This document shows, one piece after another, positions 27,741 through 36,738 of a stretch of 64,000 bases of DNA; positions within the stretch are counted from its first letter, which is position 1; each line of letters opens with the position of its first letter. Both the position numbers and the translations under genes were made by a program. The notes under the pieces are model-generated. The model worked only from the letters and a program-made list of their open reading frames with translations, had not been told where the DNA came from and did not search any database. The DNA is taken from NCBI GenBank assembly GCA_963839685.1, contig CAWIVS010000007.1:1-64000 (forward strand), written 5' to 3'. This DNA is from CADEED01 sp963839685. GTDB lineage: Bacteria > Pseudomonadota > Gammaproteobacteria > Steroidobacterales > Steroidobacteraceae.

Positions 27741-28190
27741 ATGAAACCAGCCAAGGCCAGAAAACCCATCAAGCAGGACAGCCCCGACGCTCGCGGGATT
27801 CTCGACACCTGGGTTGCGGGTTACCAGTCCCGCGACGTAGCAAAGGTGATGTCGGTGTTCGAACCGACGTTGCGCTATATCGCGCCCTGCCAACCCGAAC
27901 AGACCTTTGAATCACTCGCGAGTTGGTTCAGGAATGACTTCGGGCGCCACGGCCCGCTGCCCACCTGGACCTTCACCATCGAATCGGTCGACGTGGGGGG
28001 AGACCTGGCGGTGGTCGTGTCGCGCTGGATGTCGGTCACGCACTACGAAGGCTTTTCCGCCGACGTATACCGGTTGCGCAGCATCGATTTCCTGCGCCTC
28101 GGTGCGGAGGGCTGGAAGATCTTCCGGACCATCAACGATCCGGAATGCTGCGGCCCGTCGCCCAAGGTAGTGAAGCGCCCGCGACGCTAG
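27741..28190 (+). CDS. SnoaL-like/NTF2-fold protein (DUF4440-like)
   Basis: The 149-residue product follows the NTF2-fold pattern: an N-terminal helix (ARGILDTWVAGYQSRDVAKVMSVF), then PTLRYIAPCQPEQTF, a helix with WFRNDFGRHG, and strands WTFTIESVDVGGDLAVVVSRWMSV and LRSIDFLRLGAEGWKIFRTINDP. The family includes stress-induced and polyketide-related proteins of unknown activity. AGGGAGGA precedes a GTG (27738) and ATG (27741); either may be used. The 3' end overlaps pobA by 59 bases, tail to tail. Confidence 0.75.
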   Translation: MKPAKARKPIKQDSPDARGILDTWVAGYQSRDVAKVMSVFEPTLRYIAPCQPEQTFESLASWFRNDFGRHGPLPTWTFTIESVDVGGDLAVVVSRWMSVTHYEGFSADVYRLRSIDFLRLGAEGWKIFRTINDPECCGPSPKVVKRPRR

Positions 28191-29364
28191 GTTCGAACGG
28201 CAGACCCACGTAGTTCTCAGCCATGGCGAGCTGCGCCGCCTGCGATTCGAACAGGTATTCGAGTTCCGTTTCCTGCATGCGCAGGGCGAACGCATCGCCC
28301 GGGAAGCGGTGCAATTGGCGTGTCAGCCACCAGGAGAACCGCTCCGCCTTCCAGATGCGCCGCAGGCAACGCGGTGAATATTCATCGAGCGCACTCTCGC
28401 GGCGCTCGCGGAAATAGTCGCGCAGCGCCTCGTGCAGGTAGAACACGTCGCTGACGGCGAGGTTCAGGCCTTTCGCGCCGGTGGGTGGCACGATGTGCGC
28501 GGCGTCTCCCGCCAGGAACAGTCGGCCGAAGCGCAGCGGCTCGACCACGAAGCTGCGCAGCGGCGCAATGCTCTTCTCGATCGACGGCGCGCCGGTGACC
28601 TGGTCTGCCACCTCCTCACCCATGCGCCGCCGGAATTCGTCCCAGAAACGCACGTCGCTCCACTGCTCCACACGATCCTCGAGCGGGCACTGCACGTAAC
28701 AGCGCACACGGCTCGGCGATCGCAAGCTGGCGAGCGCAAAGCCGCGCTCCGAGTTGGCGTAGATGACTTCCGCCCACGGCGGTGGCACATCGGCGAGCAC
28801 GCCTAACCACCCAAACGGGTATTCGCGATGGAACGTGCGGCATTGATCGGCCGGGACACTGGCCCGGCTGATGCCGTGGTAGCCGTCACAGCCGGCGATG
28901 AAATCGCATGCGATCTCGTGGGTCACGCCCTTGCTGCGATACGTCACCCTGGGATTGACCCCGTCCCAGTCATGCAGCATGACGTCTTCGGCTTCGTAGA
29001 CGCTCACGCCGCCCGCCGCGGCGCGAGCTTCCATGAGGTCGCGCGTCATCTCCGTCTGCCCATAGACCGTGACGCACTTGCCCACCAGGGCCTTCAGGTC
29101 GATCCGATGGCGCCGCCCCTTGAAGCCGATCGCGACACCATCGTGCACGAGCCCTTCCCGATGGAGACGCGCGGACACCCCGGCATGATCGAGTACATCG
29201 ACCGTGCCCTGCTCGAGCACACCGGCGCGAATCCGTCCGAGCACATACTCGGGACTGCGCCGCTCGAGAATCACCGCATCGATTCCCTCGCGGAGCAGCA
29301 GCTGCCCCAGGAGAAGTCCCGCGGGACCGGCACCGACGATGACGACCTGTGTGCGCGCGTGCAC
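28132..29364 (-). CDS. pobA: 4-Hydroxybenzoate 3-monooxygenase
   Basis: The 410-residue flavoprotein aligns end to end with PobA: TQVVIVGAGPAGLLLGQLLLREGID (FAD Rossmann), VLGRIRAGVLEQGTVDVL, VTVYGQTEMTRDLMEAR, AGCDGYHGISRASVPA, YPFGWLGVLADVPP, KSIAPLRSFVVEP, GRLFLAGDAAHIVPPTGAKGLNLAVSD and LRRIWKAERFSWWLT. It converts 4-hydroxybenzoate to protocatechuate with NADPH and O2. The GTG at 29364 shares one base with the stop of the TonB-receptor gene, so the two are coupled; the residues upstream of it are translated from the receptor gene and were dropped. The C-terminal extension after ENYVGLPFE is about 20 residues longer than in Pseudomonas. Confidence 0.96.
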   Translation of the reverse strand: MHARTQVVIVGAGPAGLLLGQLLLREGIDAVILERRSPEYVLGRIRAGVLEQGTVDVLDHAGVSARLHREGLVHDGVAIGFKGRRHRIDLKALVGKCVTVYGQTEMTRDLMEARAAAGGVSVYEAEDVMLHDWDGVNPRVTYRSKGVTHEIACDFIAGCDGYHGISRASVPADQCRTFHREYPFGWLGVLADVPPPWAEVIYANSERGFALASLRSPSRVRCYVQCPLEDRVEQWSDVRFWDEFRRRMGEEVADQVTGAPSIEKSIAPLRSFVVEPLRFGRLFLAGDAAHIVPPTGAKGLNLAVSDVFYLHEALRDYFRERRESALDEYSPRCLRRIWKAERFSWWLTRQLHRFPGDAFALRMQETELEYLFESQAAQLAMAENYVGLPFEPSVAGASLPWATGRSIPDR

Positions 29365-31640
29365 TAAAACTCGTACTCGACGGTCGCGAACCACTCCTGC
29401 GGCCGCGAGTAGGCAATCTCCGCGTAGCCGCTACCCGTGGTCAGCGATGAGTTGCCGGCGATGGGATATTCCTCGTCGGTGGCGTTGTTCAGCCCCGCGA
29501 TGAAACGCCACTTCTCGGTTCTCACCTGCAGCTGCACATTGACCGTGGTCACCGCGTCATCCTGTGCGATCTCATAAGTGTTGGTGGCGTCGAAGAAGGT
29601 CTCACCCTGATACGAGACATCGACCCGCGGCACGATTTCGACCTTGCCGGCGTGCGCCGTGTAGCTGATGCCGAAGTGCCCTTGCAATTCGGGCGCGTAC
29701 GGCAGGCGATTGCCTTCAACCAGGCCGGGCGGCAATACGGCGAACGGGATGTTCGAAAGAGAATCGATGGTCGCGTCGAGATACCCCACGCTGGCTTCGA
29801 TGTTCAGATCCGCCGTCGGCACCCAGGTGAGCTCGACCTCGGCACCATCGATGCTGGTCTCGCCGGCATTGGTGACGAAGGGCGCGACACCGGCCGGCGC
29901 CGGTCCACGATACGTCAGCTGCATGTCAGTGTAGTCAGACGAGAAGACCGCCACGTTCAAACGCAGCGTGCCCCCCAGGTCCAGCTTGGTGCCGAGTTCG
30001 AGGGTCTGTGCCTCTTCCGGCGCAAACGGATGCAACGCGGCTTGCTGATCCGGCGTGAGCACGGCGTTGAAGTGGCTGTTCCAGCCGCCGCCCTTGAAGC
30101 CTTCGGAATAGCTCAGGTACGTCATCGCGTTGTCGTTCCAGTTGAGCTGCAGGGTCGCCGACGGCGTGAAGGAGCTGAAGGTGTCGCTGTACCAGATCGC
30201 AGGCACCTGCTTGATGTCCGGTGTCGCCAGGTCGAACTGATCGGGGAACGCGTCCTTCTTGTCTTCCGTATAGCGCCCGCCCACCGTGGCCGCGAACATG
30301 TCGCTGAACTTGAACGTCCACTGCGTGAACGCGGCCCAGCTCTGGTTGTCGACCTTGTTGTTGTCACTGTCACGCTGGATGCCGGGAGGCGGTGGATTCA
30401 ATTCCACCGTGACGATGTCGTCCGAGGTCTGCTCGAAGTAGTACAGGCCGAACACACCCACCAGGCGATCGGATTCATAGGTGAGCTGCAGCTCCTCGCT
30501 CAATTGATCGCCGGTCACGTCGTAGTACGTGTGGAGAATCGGCAGCGGAGTATTGTCGGCGTCGCGGACGCCCTCCCAATCTACCTCGCGATACGCGGTG
30601 ATTGACTTGAACGTCATCGAATCACCGATACCGAAGCTCAGGTTGAGCGAGGCGCCGAGATTTTCAAACTTGCTCGTCAGAGGCACGCTGCCGTTGTTGG
30701 CATACGGACCGGCACCCTGAAAGTCATTCGCGCAACGAGGGTCGTCGACCATTGGCACGGGCCCGGAAACCGGGAACACGACGCCAGGACAGCCTGCGTC
30801 CTGACTGGCGACACGCGGGAAAGTCGCGGTCTCGTTGATGGTCGCGAACACCAGCGGGCTGCCGTTCTCATCGGCCTTGGTGTAGTCGACCGCCAGTGCA
30901 ACACGGGTGCTGTCCGACGGCGACCACACCCATTTCGTCATGCCGGTGAAAGTGTCGGTGTCACCCAGGTCGGTGCCGTCGGGACGCTCGACATAGCCAT
31001 CCTGCTGCCGAACGCCGAGCGACCAGCGCGTCTTGAACGAATCCGAAAACGGCACATCGAGCGCGACGAATCCGTCGATGAGGTTGTCGTCGCCGAAGCC
31101 GGCGCGCACCTTGCCGCCAAACTCGTCTCCCGGATCGGCGGTCGACAACAGCACCGCTCCACCAATGGTGTTGCGGCCAAAGAGCGTGCCCTGCGGTCCG
31201 CGCAAGACCTGCACGTTCGCGATGTCGCGCAATTCCATGTTGCCGCCCACGGCATTGCCGATGTACACGTCGTCGAGGTACAGGCCCACGCCCGGATCGA
31301 CGGTGGACGTCGGGTCGGTCTGGCCGATGCCGCGAATAAAGACCGCCGAGGAAGCATTGTTGCCGGCAAGAGGTGCGTTGTTGGCGAACTGCAGATTCGG
31401 CACCAGCTGATCGAGCGTGTCTGTACGGAACACCTGGCGATCTTCGAGTGCTGCGCCGGTGATGGCGGTGATCGAAATCGGCGTGGCCTGCAGGTTTTCC
31501 TGCACCTTGCGGGCCGTGACCGTGATCTCTTCGAGGGCGCTCGCCTCCTGCTGCTGTGCAAACGTCGGACTGGAAAGCACGGCGGTACCCGCCAGGGCAA
31601 GCACCTGACTGATCGCCGTCGCGAGTGACTTCTTCGTCAT
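29364..31640 (-). CDS. TonB-dependent outer-membrane receptor, candidate aromatic-acid importer
   Basis: The 758-residue protein has a signal peptide (LAGTAVLSSPTFA-QQ), a TonB-box-like stretch (LEEITVTARKVQEN), a plug with GIGQTDPTSTVDPGVGLYLDDVYIG and VLRGPQGTLFGRNTIGGAV, and a 22-strand barrel ending in YEF, the outer-membrane insertion signal. It belongs to the large Xanthomonadales/sphingomonad-type receptor group with the EITVTAR motif. AGGGGGA precedes the ATG at 31640; the longer frame to 31751 runs over the regulator's binding region. Coupling to pobA and the divergent LysR gene suggest import of 4-hydroxybenzoate or an aromatic precursor rather than siderophores; this is an inference. 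Confidence 0.92.
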   Translation of the reverse strand: MTKKSLATAISQVLALAGTAVLSSPTFAQQQEASALEEITVTARKVQENLQATPISITAITGAALEDRQVFRTDTLDQLVPNLQFANNAPLAGNNASSAVFIRGIGQTDPTSTVDPGVGLYLDDVYIGNAVGGNMELRDIANVQVLRGPQGTLFGRNTIGGAVLLSTADPGDEFGGKVRAGFGDDNLIDGFVALDVPFSDSFKTRWSLGVRQQDGYVERPDGTDLGDTDTFTGMTKWVWSPSDSTRVALAVDYTKADENGSPLVFATINETATFPRVASQDAGCPGVVFPVSGPVPMVDDPRCANDFQGAGPYANNGSVPLTSKFENLGASLNLSFGIGDSMTFKSITAYREVDWEGVRDADNTPLPILHTYYDVTGDQLSEELQLTYESDRLVGVFGLYYFEQTSDDIVTVELNPPPPGIQRDSDNNKVDNQSWAAFTQWTFKFSDMFAATVGGRYTEDKKDAFPDQFDLATPDIKQVPAIWYSDTFSSFTPSATLQLNWNDNAMTYLSYSEGFKGGGWNSHFNAVLTPDQQAALHPFAPEEAQTLELGTKLDLGGTLRLNVAVFSSDYTDMQLTYRGPAPAGVAPFVTNAGETSIDGAEVELTWVPTADLNIEASVGYLDATIDSLSNIPFAVLPPGLVEGNRLPYAPELQGHFGISYTAHAGKVEIVPRVDVSYQGETFFDATNTYEIAQDDAVTTVNVQLQVRTEKWRFIAGLNNATDEEYPIAGNSSLTTGSGYAEIAYSRPQEWFATVEYEF

Positions 31641-31698
31641 GGGATCCCCCTGGCTACGGGCGAAATTGCCGGTGACGGTAGGCGCGAAGCCGGTTATC

Positions 31699-31717
31699 TT
31701 CAATCGCGTGGATTGAA
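31699..31717. promoter_or_regulatory. LysR-type operator TTCAATC-N5-GATTGAA
   Basis: Perfect 7-base arms fit the T-N11-A rule for LysR-type boxes. The site lies 33 bases before the LysR frame and 59 bases before the divergent TonB-receptor start, the usual position for joint control of both. Confidence 0.65.
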
Positions 31718-31777
31718 TATCGATTATCTGCGGGAGTGATATCACCGCCATGCCCCGTCAATTCGACCTGAACCTCC

Positions 31778-32677
31778 TTGCCCGTGCTGGTTGCCATCCA
31801 CGAACACGGCAGTGTGACGCTGGCTGCGCAGCACCTCGGCATGAGCCAGTCCGCGGTGAGCACCGCGCTCGCCAAGCTGCGCCTCAAATATTCCGATCCG
31901 CTGTTCCACCGCGTGGGCCATGGCATGAAGCCCACCACGCGCACACGCACACTGATCAACCCCCTGCGCGAGGCCATGTCGCGCGTGGCAACCACGTTCA
32001 CGGCCGAGACGCACTTCAATCCTCGCACCACCGAGCGCACTTTTACTTTCGCGATGTCGGATGTGGGCGAGATGGTGTTCATGCCGAAGATCCTGCAGCG
32101 CGTGCACCAGGCGGCGCCGCGGGCCCGGGTGCGCTCCGTGGCCGCCAGCGCGGCACAAATCGAGCGCGGCCTGGAAACCGGCGAGATCGATCTCGCCGTG
32201 GGGTATTTCCCCGACCTGCGCGAGAAATCATTCCTCGAGAAGCATCTGTTCTTTCACTATTTTGTCTGCCTGCTGCGCGCCAACCACCCGATCACGGCCA
32301 GCACGCTCTCAATGCAGCAATTCCTTGGCCTGGAACACGCCGTGGTCTACGGCGCCGGACGCACCAACGAGATTTTCGAGCGCTTCCTGCGCGCCAAGAA
32401 GGTCCATCGGCGCGTGGTGCTCGAAACGCCACATTTCATGAGCATTCCATCCATCATCGCGCGCTCCGATCTCATCGTGACGGTGCCGCACGCGGTCGGC
32501 ATGTTCGTCAAGGAAGTGCACATGAACATCCGCATCGCGCAGCCGCCGATGCGCACGCCCAAGATCGACCTCAAGCTGCATTGGCACCGCAACTTCCACG
32601 GCGACCCGAAGAACAAATGGCTGCGCGAGCTGGTCGCGAGCCTGTTCTCCGATGAGCTTGATGAATGGCAGGCTTAG
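31778..32677 (+). CDS. LysR-family transcriptional regulator, probable frameshift at the start
   Basis: The frame from a TTG at 31778 encodes most of the winged helix-turn-helix (LAAQHLGMSQSAVSTALAKLRLKYSDPLFHR) and an effector domain (MSDVGEMVFMPKILQRVHQAAPRARV, GEIDLAVGYFPDLREK, ARSDLIVTVPHAVG) of the NodD/PcpR-like branch. The first ten family residues, MPRQFDLNLL, are encoded in another frame from an ATG at 31750; removing one T at 31778-31779 joins them as NLLPVLVAIHEHGS. So the true gene is probably 31750-32677 with one extra base. It would control the divergent receptor-pobA transcript in response to an aromatic effector. Confidence 0.88.
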   Translation: MPVLVAIHEHGSVTLAAQHLGMSQSAVSTALAKLRLKYSDPLFHRVGHGMKPTTRTRTLINPLREAMSRVATTFTAETHFNPRTTERTFTFAMSDVGEMVFMPKILQRVHQAAPRARVRSVAASAAQIERGLETGEIDLAVGYFPDLREKSFLEKHLFFHYFVCLLRANHPITASTLSMQQFLGLEHAVVYGAGRTNEIFERFLRAKKVHRRVVLETPHFMSIPSIIARSDLIVTVPHAVGMFVKEVHMNIRIAQPPMRTPKIDLKLHWHRNFHGDPKNKWLRELVASLFSDELDEWQA

Positions 32678-32691
32678 CGCAAAATATCCGC

Positions 32692-33621
32692 ATGTGTTAC
32701 TCAGCCCAGCTTCAGGCCGCCTATGCCCGCTACCTGCGCGAGACCGGCGCCGAAATGGACATGGACCAGTTCGTGGAAATCTTCGGCGCGCGGCTGTCGG
32801 ATTCCAGCATCCGCATTCCACGCGCCGTCGAGCGCTGGTTCGATGAGCCGAAGAATGACGGCGAGCGCCGGATAAAGACGTTCATCGACGAATACCGCGC
32901 GACGGAGACCAACAAGCTCGAGCGGGAGGTGTTCGCGCAGAAAAAGCGTCTCGCCGATGCCGGGCGTGCGCTGGCTGCCAAGACCACGAAGGCCGCGACA
33001 GAGAGCAAACGCATCGCTTCAGACAAGATCGAAAAGGCGATCGAGCGGCTCGAGCGACTGAAAGCGATCAAACCGCACCCGGCGGAGGCGCGGATTTTTC
33101 CGCTGCACTTTGCGCCCATCGTCATGCAGGTCGGCGAAAAACGGCTGTTACGTCTGGCCCGCTATCACTGCCGCAAGCCCGGCGAGGTGGCGTTCATCGA
33201 TCGCAAGCTGCCCGGCCTCTACAACGCGCGGCGCGACAGCCTCGGCAAGTACTGGAAGGAGCTGTTCGGCGTCTCGCACGCCGTGATGCTGGTCGATTCC
33301 TTCTTCGAAAACGTCGAACGCGAAGGTAAGAACCAGGTGCTGCACTTCGTGCCGCGGCCGGCCGGCACCATGCTCATCGCGTGCCTGTACGCGGAGTGGA
33401 AGGATCCCAAAGGTGGCGCTCCCCTGCTCTCTTTCGCCGCGATCACTGATGAACCACCAGTTGAAGTCGCGGCTGCCGGCCATGACCGGATGATCATCAA
33501 TCTCAAGCCCGAGCACCTGGATGCCTGGCTCAAGCCCGAGGGGCGCTCACTAGATGAGTTTCAGCAGATCCTGGGAGATCGGCAGGCGCCGTATTACGAA
33601 CACGAGGTGATGGCGGCCTAA
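32692..33621 (+). CDS. SRAP-family (YedK/HMCES-like) abasic-site DNA-protein crosslinking protein with helical insert
   Basis: The 309-residue product starts MCYSAQ, placing the catalytic Cys at position 2. That is why the ATG at 32692 is used rather than one 27 bases upstream. Further active-site candidates are Asn178 (LYNARRDSL), Glu206 (DSFFENV) and His264 (GHDRM). SRAP proteins form a thiazolidine link to abasic sites in single-stranded DNA. Residues about 55-128 are a Lys/Glu/Ala-rich, probably coiled-coil insert (EREVFAQKKRLADAG, IEKAIERLERLKAIK) absent from YedK, which makes the protein some 80 residues longer. It converges on the MFS gene with a four-base overlap. Confidence 0.85.
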   Translation: MCYSAQLQAAYARYLRETGAEMDMDQFVEIFGARLSDSSIRIPRAVERWFDEPKNDGERRIKTFIDEYRATETNKLEREVFAQKKRLADAGRALAAKTTKAATESKRIASDKIEKAIERLERLKAIKPHPAEARIFPLHFAPIVMQVGEKRLLRLARYHCRKPGEVAFIDRKLPGLYNARRDSLGKYWKELFGVSHAVMLVDSFFENVEREGKNQVLHFVPRPAGTMLIACLYAEWKDPKGGAPLLSFAAITDEPPVEVAAAGHDRMIINLKPEHLDAWLKPEGRSLDEFQQILGDRQAPYYEHEVMAA

Positions 33622-34874
33622 CCCGGAGGACGGACATGCCGGCGTAGCGCCAGCAGGCATGCCATTGCGAGCACAAGCACCATCGCGAGGCCAAGGAAGA
33701 ACCCGGCCGCACCGCCCATGGCCAGCAACGATCCACCCGCGAAGGAACTGAGGATGCCACCGATACGTCCCGCGCCAGACGCGAATCCGACGCCCGAGGT
33801 TCGACATTCGGTGGGGAAGACATGCGCCGACACGATGTACAGGCCCGACTGCAGCGCGTGAATACCAAAGCCCGCAACGGCGATGGCTATGAAGTAGATA
33901 GTCACGTTTCGCTGTGACTGCAATGCCTGGTCGCCGAGCGCCGCCACACAGGTGAGGCCTACCAGCGCGAAGACGGCGACACTGCACACGGCCACGAGCG
34001 GCAGGCGCGAACCGATACGCGCGATCAACCATGCGTTGAGCAGGCTGCCCACGACGCCGGCGAGGTTGAAGACCAGTCCACTGCGCACCGCCTGGTCGAG
34101 GGGAAATCCCACCGAAGTCAGCACCAGCGGCACCCAACTGAAGAAGGCATACACCGCGATCATGTTGGTGAAGAAGGCCAATGCCAGACCTACGGTATCG
34201 CGCGCCAGGCCCGGCGCAAACACGGCATGGAACGCACAACCTTCGTCTGCAGCAGGCTTGCGATCTCCCCGAGCCGCGAGGAAGCGCGGTGATTCCGGCA
34301 GCAGCGGCAGGAGCGCTGCCGCTGCGACCAGGGGCAACAGGCCGCCGGCGATGAAGATGGCTCGCCAGCCGAACACCGGCACCAGCTCGGCGGCAAGCGC
34401 CGCTCCCAGAATGCCGCCGATGGGTACCCCCAACAGCGATCCAACGATCAACTGGCTGCGCAGCCTTGCGGGTGCGAATTCCGCCATGATTGCGACCGCA
34501 CTGGGCAACGCACCTCCGAGGCCCAGTCCGGTGAGAAATCTCCACGCCGCGAGCGATGTCACGTCATTGGCGGTGGCGCCCAGCAAGGTGGTTGCGCCGA
34601 ACAACACGGTGCTGAGCAACAAGGCTGGCCGTCGTCCGAAGCGATCGCCAATCCGCCCGATGGCCATGGCGCCCAGGCTCATGCCGAGCACCGAGGCCGC
34701 GAGCGCCAATCCGAGCGCACTGCGCTCAACACCGAACTCGGCGACCAGCGCGGGTGCCGCGAAGCCGATTATCTGAATATCCAAGCCGTCGAGGATCATG
34801 ACGCTGAAGGTACACACGCACACCAGCAGCGATTGGCCACGCAAGCGGCCGGCATCCAGAACAGCATCCATCAT
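33618..34874 (-). CDS. MFS transporter, aromatic acid:H+ symporter (AAHS) type
   Basis: The 418-residue protein has 12 predicted helices and the AAHS signature DGLDIQIIGFAAPAL in helix 1, with the loop motif GRIGDRFGRRPALLLS between helices 2 and 3 and PESPRFLAARGD in the central loop. Relatives (PcaK, BenK, MhpT) import 4-hydroxybenzoate, benzoate or phenylpropanoids across the inner membrane with protons. Its ATG at 34874 overlaps the stop of the DUF2783 gene by four bases. The open frame extends to 35345 but that part is antisense to its neighbours' coding frames. The gene is the last of a probable minus-strand operon. Confidence 0.9.
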   Translation of the reverse strand: MMDAVLDAGRLRGQSLLVCVCTFSVMILDGLDIQIIGFAAPALVAEFGVERSALGLALAASVLGMSLGAMAIGRIGDRFGRRPALLLSTVLFGATTLLGATANDVTSLAAWRFLTGLGLGGALPSAVAIMAEFAPARLRSQLIVGSLLGVPIGGILGAALAAELVPVFGWRAIFIAGGLLPLVAAAALLPLLPESPRFLAARGDRKPAADEGCAFHAVFAPGLARDTVGLALAFFTNMIAVYAFFSWVPLVLTSVGFPLDQAVRSGLVFNLAGVVGSLLNAWLIARIGSRLPLVAVCSVAVFALVGLTCVAALGDQALQSQRNVTIYFIAIAVAGFGIHALQSGLYIVSAHVFPTECRTSGVGFASGAGRIGGILSSFAGGSLLAMGGAAGFFLGLAMVLVLAMACLLALRRHVRPPG

Positions 34875-35062
34875 GAGGTCCCTCTCTGTAACGCGGCCGC
34901 ACGCGCCTCGGCGATGCAGTGGCGCAGTTGTTCCTGGTCTGAGACGCGGTTCGCGAGCAATAGCACCAACGCGCAATTCAGCCGCGCGCTCTGATCGTCG
35001 GTGAGCTCGCGATGCCCGTTCATCAGTTCTTCGTACCAGCCGTCGGCATCCGTTATTGACAT
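34871..35062 (-). CDS. DUF2783 protein
   Basis: The 63-residue protein matches DUF2783: DADGWYEELMNGHRELTDDQSARLNCALVLLLANRVSD, a small helical module typically encoded next to flavin monooxygenases of aromatic pathways. It overlaps the monooxygenase gene by ten bases upstream and the transporter gene by four bases downstream, so the three are co-translated. The role is unknown; an accessory part in the hydroxylase reaction is inferred from this conserved order. Confidence 0.88.
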   Translation of the reverse strand: MSITDADGWYEELMNGHRELTDDQSARLNCALVLLLANRVSDQEQLRHCIAEARAAALQRGTS

Positions 35063-36681
35063 GACAGTGTCCGCAGTGCGGCCTCGAGTCCGGCCGCGTC
35101 ACTCGAGGCCAGACATCCCGCACAGTAAGAATCCGGGCGCAGGATGATGACCTCCGCGTCGGCGCAGTCGGTCGCGGTTGCGAGCGCCGCGAAGCCCGCG
35201 CCGAGCTTTTCCGCGGCGACGAAACGCACCGGATGGCGTTGCTCGAGCGCGCGTAGAGGCAGGCCTGGATTCCGAACGACGGCAACGTAGTTGCCATCTG
35301 CCCAGCGCAGCAGCTGGGCGAGATCTCCGTGTGTGCCATCCGCAAGATTCGTGGCGATATTGGGGATCGACCGGCCGCCGCGCTCCCCGACGTTCAGTCG
35401 CGACGTCGCATAGACGCCCGGCAGCGACATGCGGCCGGCGTTCACCAGCAATCGGGCAAAGGCGTGTGTTCGCGCCAGCGCCAGAACGGAGTCGCGAAAA
35501 CAGCGCTCCGCGTGGGTTGGGGGCCGCAGGAAGCGCGTGGTCCTGTCGGAGACGCGGATATTTTCATGAGCTGCCGCACGGCGCTCGGCGCAGTAGGTGT
35601 CGAGCAACGCGACATCCGCCCGGCCATTTAGCACCAGCGCCAGTTTCCAGGCGAGATTGTCAGCGTCCTGGATGCCGCTGTTGCCTCCCCGCCCACCGAA
35701 AGGACTCATCACGTGCGCGGCGTCTCCCGCGAACAGTATTCGCCTGTTTCGAAACGCCGCCAGGCACTCGCTGCGGTAGGTCCACGTGCCGACCCAGACG
35801 ATCTGGAATTCGACCTCGTCGCCGAACTGGCGCCGCAACCGCTCGCGAATCGCTGCATCACTCGCGGCGTCCTCGAAATCGCATTCCGGGTCGAGTTGAT
35901 AGTCGACACGGCAGACGCCATCCGCCATTACGTGTTGCCAGGCCGCGCGTCCTTCGTTGAAGGGGGCCGAGATCCAGGTACGCCGCTCGTGCGGCGGTGA
36001 GCCCTTGATGAACACGTCGCAGATCAACCAGCGATCATTCTTGCGGGCGCTGTGCGCACGGGTCCCGGCACGCAATACGCTGTGCGCGCCGCTGCAATCG
36101 ACCACCCAGTCGGCGTGCAAGGTGTAACGTCCCGTCGGCGTTCCGACCTGGAGGCGGACGCCACTGCCATCCTGCTCACAAGCGTCCACCCGCGACTGCC
36201 AGCGCAAATCCACGTGCGGCAGCTGCGCCGCCCGCTCGATCAGGAATGCCTCGATATAGAACTGCTGCAGGTTGATGAATGCGGGTTGCGCCGACGCGCA
36301 CATGTGACCGTCTCTTGCGAGGTCGAACTCGTAGAGCTGCTCACTGCCCGAATAGATGCGGCCGACGCTCCAGGTCACGCCCTTTTCGAGAACCCGTGGA
36401 TAGATACCCAGCCGCGCAAAAATCTCCAGGCTCTTCTGGGAGTAGCACACGCCGCGCGAGGACGCGCCGCGCGCACCGACGCTGTTGTCTTCATCCACGA
36501 CAACGACCTGGACGCCGAGATCCGCCAACGCGCAGGCAGCCGTCAACCCGACGAGCCCGGCGCCTACGATCGCAACGGAATGCTGCTGCGCAATGCCAGC
36601 GGCGAGTTCACGCGGTGTGCGGAACGGATATTCAGGTAGCGCGTAGCGGCCGCCGGAAAATGTAATCGGCTGTATCTGCAT
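35053..36681 (-). CDS. FAD-dependent aromatic monooxygenase (MhpA/PheA-like)
   Basis: The 542-residue protein has the group A flavin-hydroxylase fold: VAIVGAGLVGLTAACALADLGVQVVVVDE (FAD), WVVDCSGAHSVLRAGT (DG-like motif), RRILFAGDAAHVMSPFGGRGGNSGIQDADNLAWKLALVL (GD motif), and a thioredoxin-like C-terminal domain without the two-cysteine motif. Members such as 3-(3-hydroxyphenyl)propionate hydroxylase hydroxylate phenols with NAD(P)H and O2. A 35-residue N-terminal extension precedes the FAD motif, as in relatives paired with DUF2783. The likely substrate is a hydroxylated benzoate or phenylpropanoid. Confidence 0.9.
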   Translation of the reverse strand: MQIQPITFSGGRYALPEYPFRTPRELAAGIAQQHSVAIVGAGLVGLTAACALADLGVQVVVVDEDNSVGARGASSRGVCYSQKSLEIFARLGIYPRVLEKGVTWSVGRIYSGSEQLYEFDLARDGHMCASAQPAFINLQQFYIEAFLIERAAQLPHVDLRWQSRVDACEQDGSGVRLQVGTPTGRYTLHADWVVDCSGAHSVLRAGTRAHSARKNDRWLICDVFIKGSPPHERRTWISAPFNEGRAAWQHVMADGVCRVDYQLDPECDFEDAASDAAIRERLRRQFGDEVEFQIVWVGTWTYRSECLAAFRNRRILFAGDAAHVMSPFGGRGGNSGIQDADNLAWKLALVLNGRADVALLDTYCAERRAAAHENIRVSDRTTRFLRPPTHAERCFRDSVLALARTHAFARLLVNAGRMSLPGVYATSRLNVGERGGRSIPNIATNLADGTHGDLAQLLRWADGNYVAVVRNPGLPLRALEQRHPVRFVAAEKLGAGFAALATATDCADAEVIILRPDSYCAGCLASSDAAGLEAALRTLSCQ

Positions 36682-36738
36682 GTGACGCGCAGGATGTCAT
36701 GCCGCACGCGCGCCTCTGTCCCCATGCAATGGGGACGC

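Noticed and set aside
29652..30605. 317-codon plus-strand frame within the TonB receptor gene
   Set aside because: Antisense to conserved plug and barrel sequence; no supporting motif.
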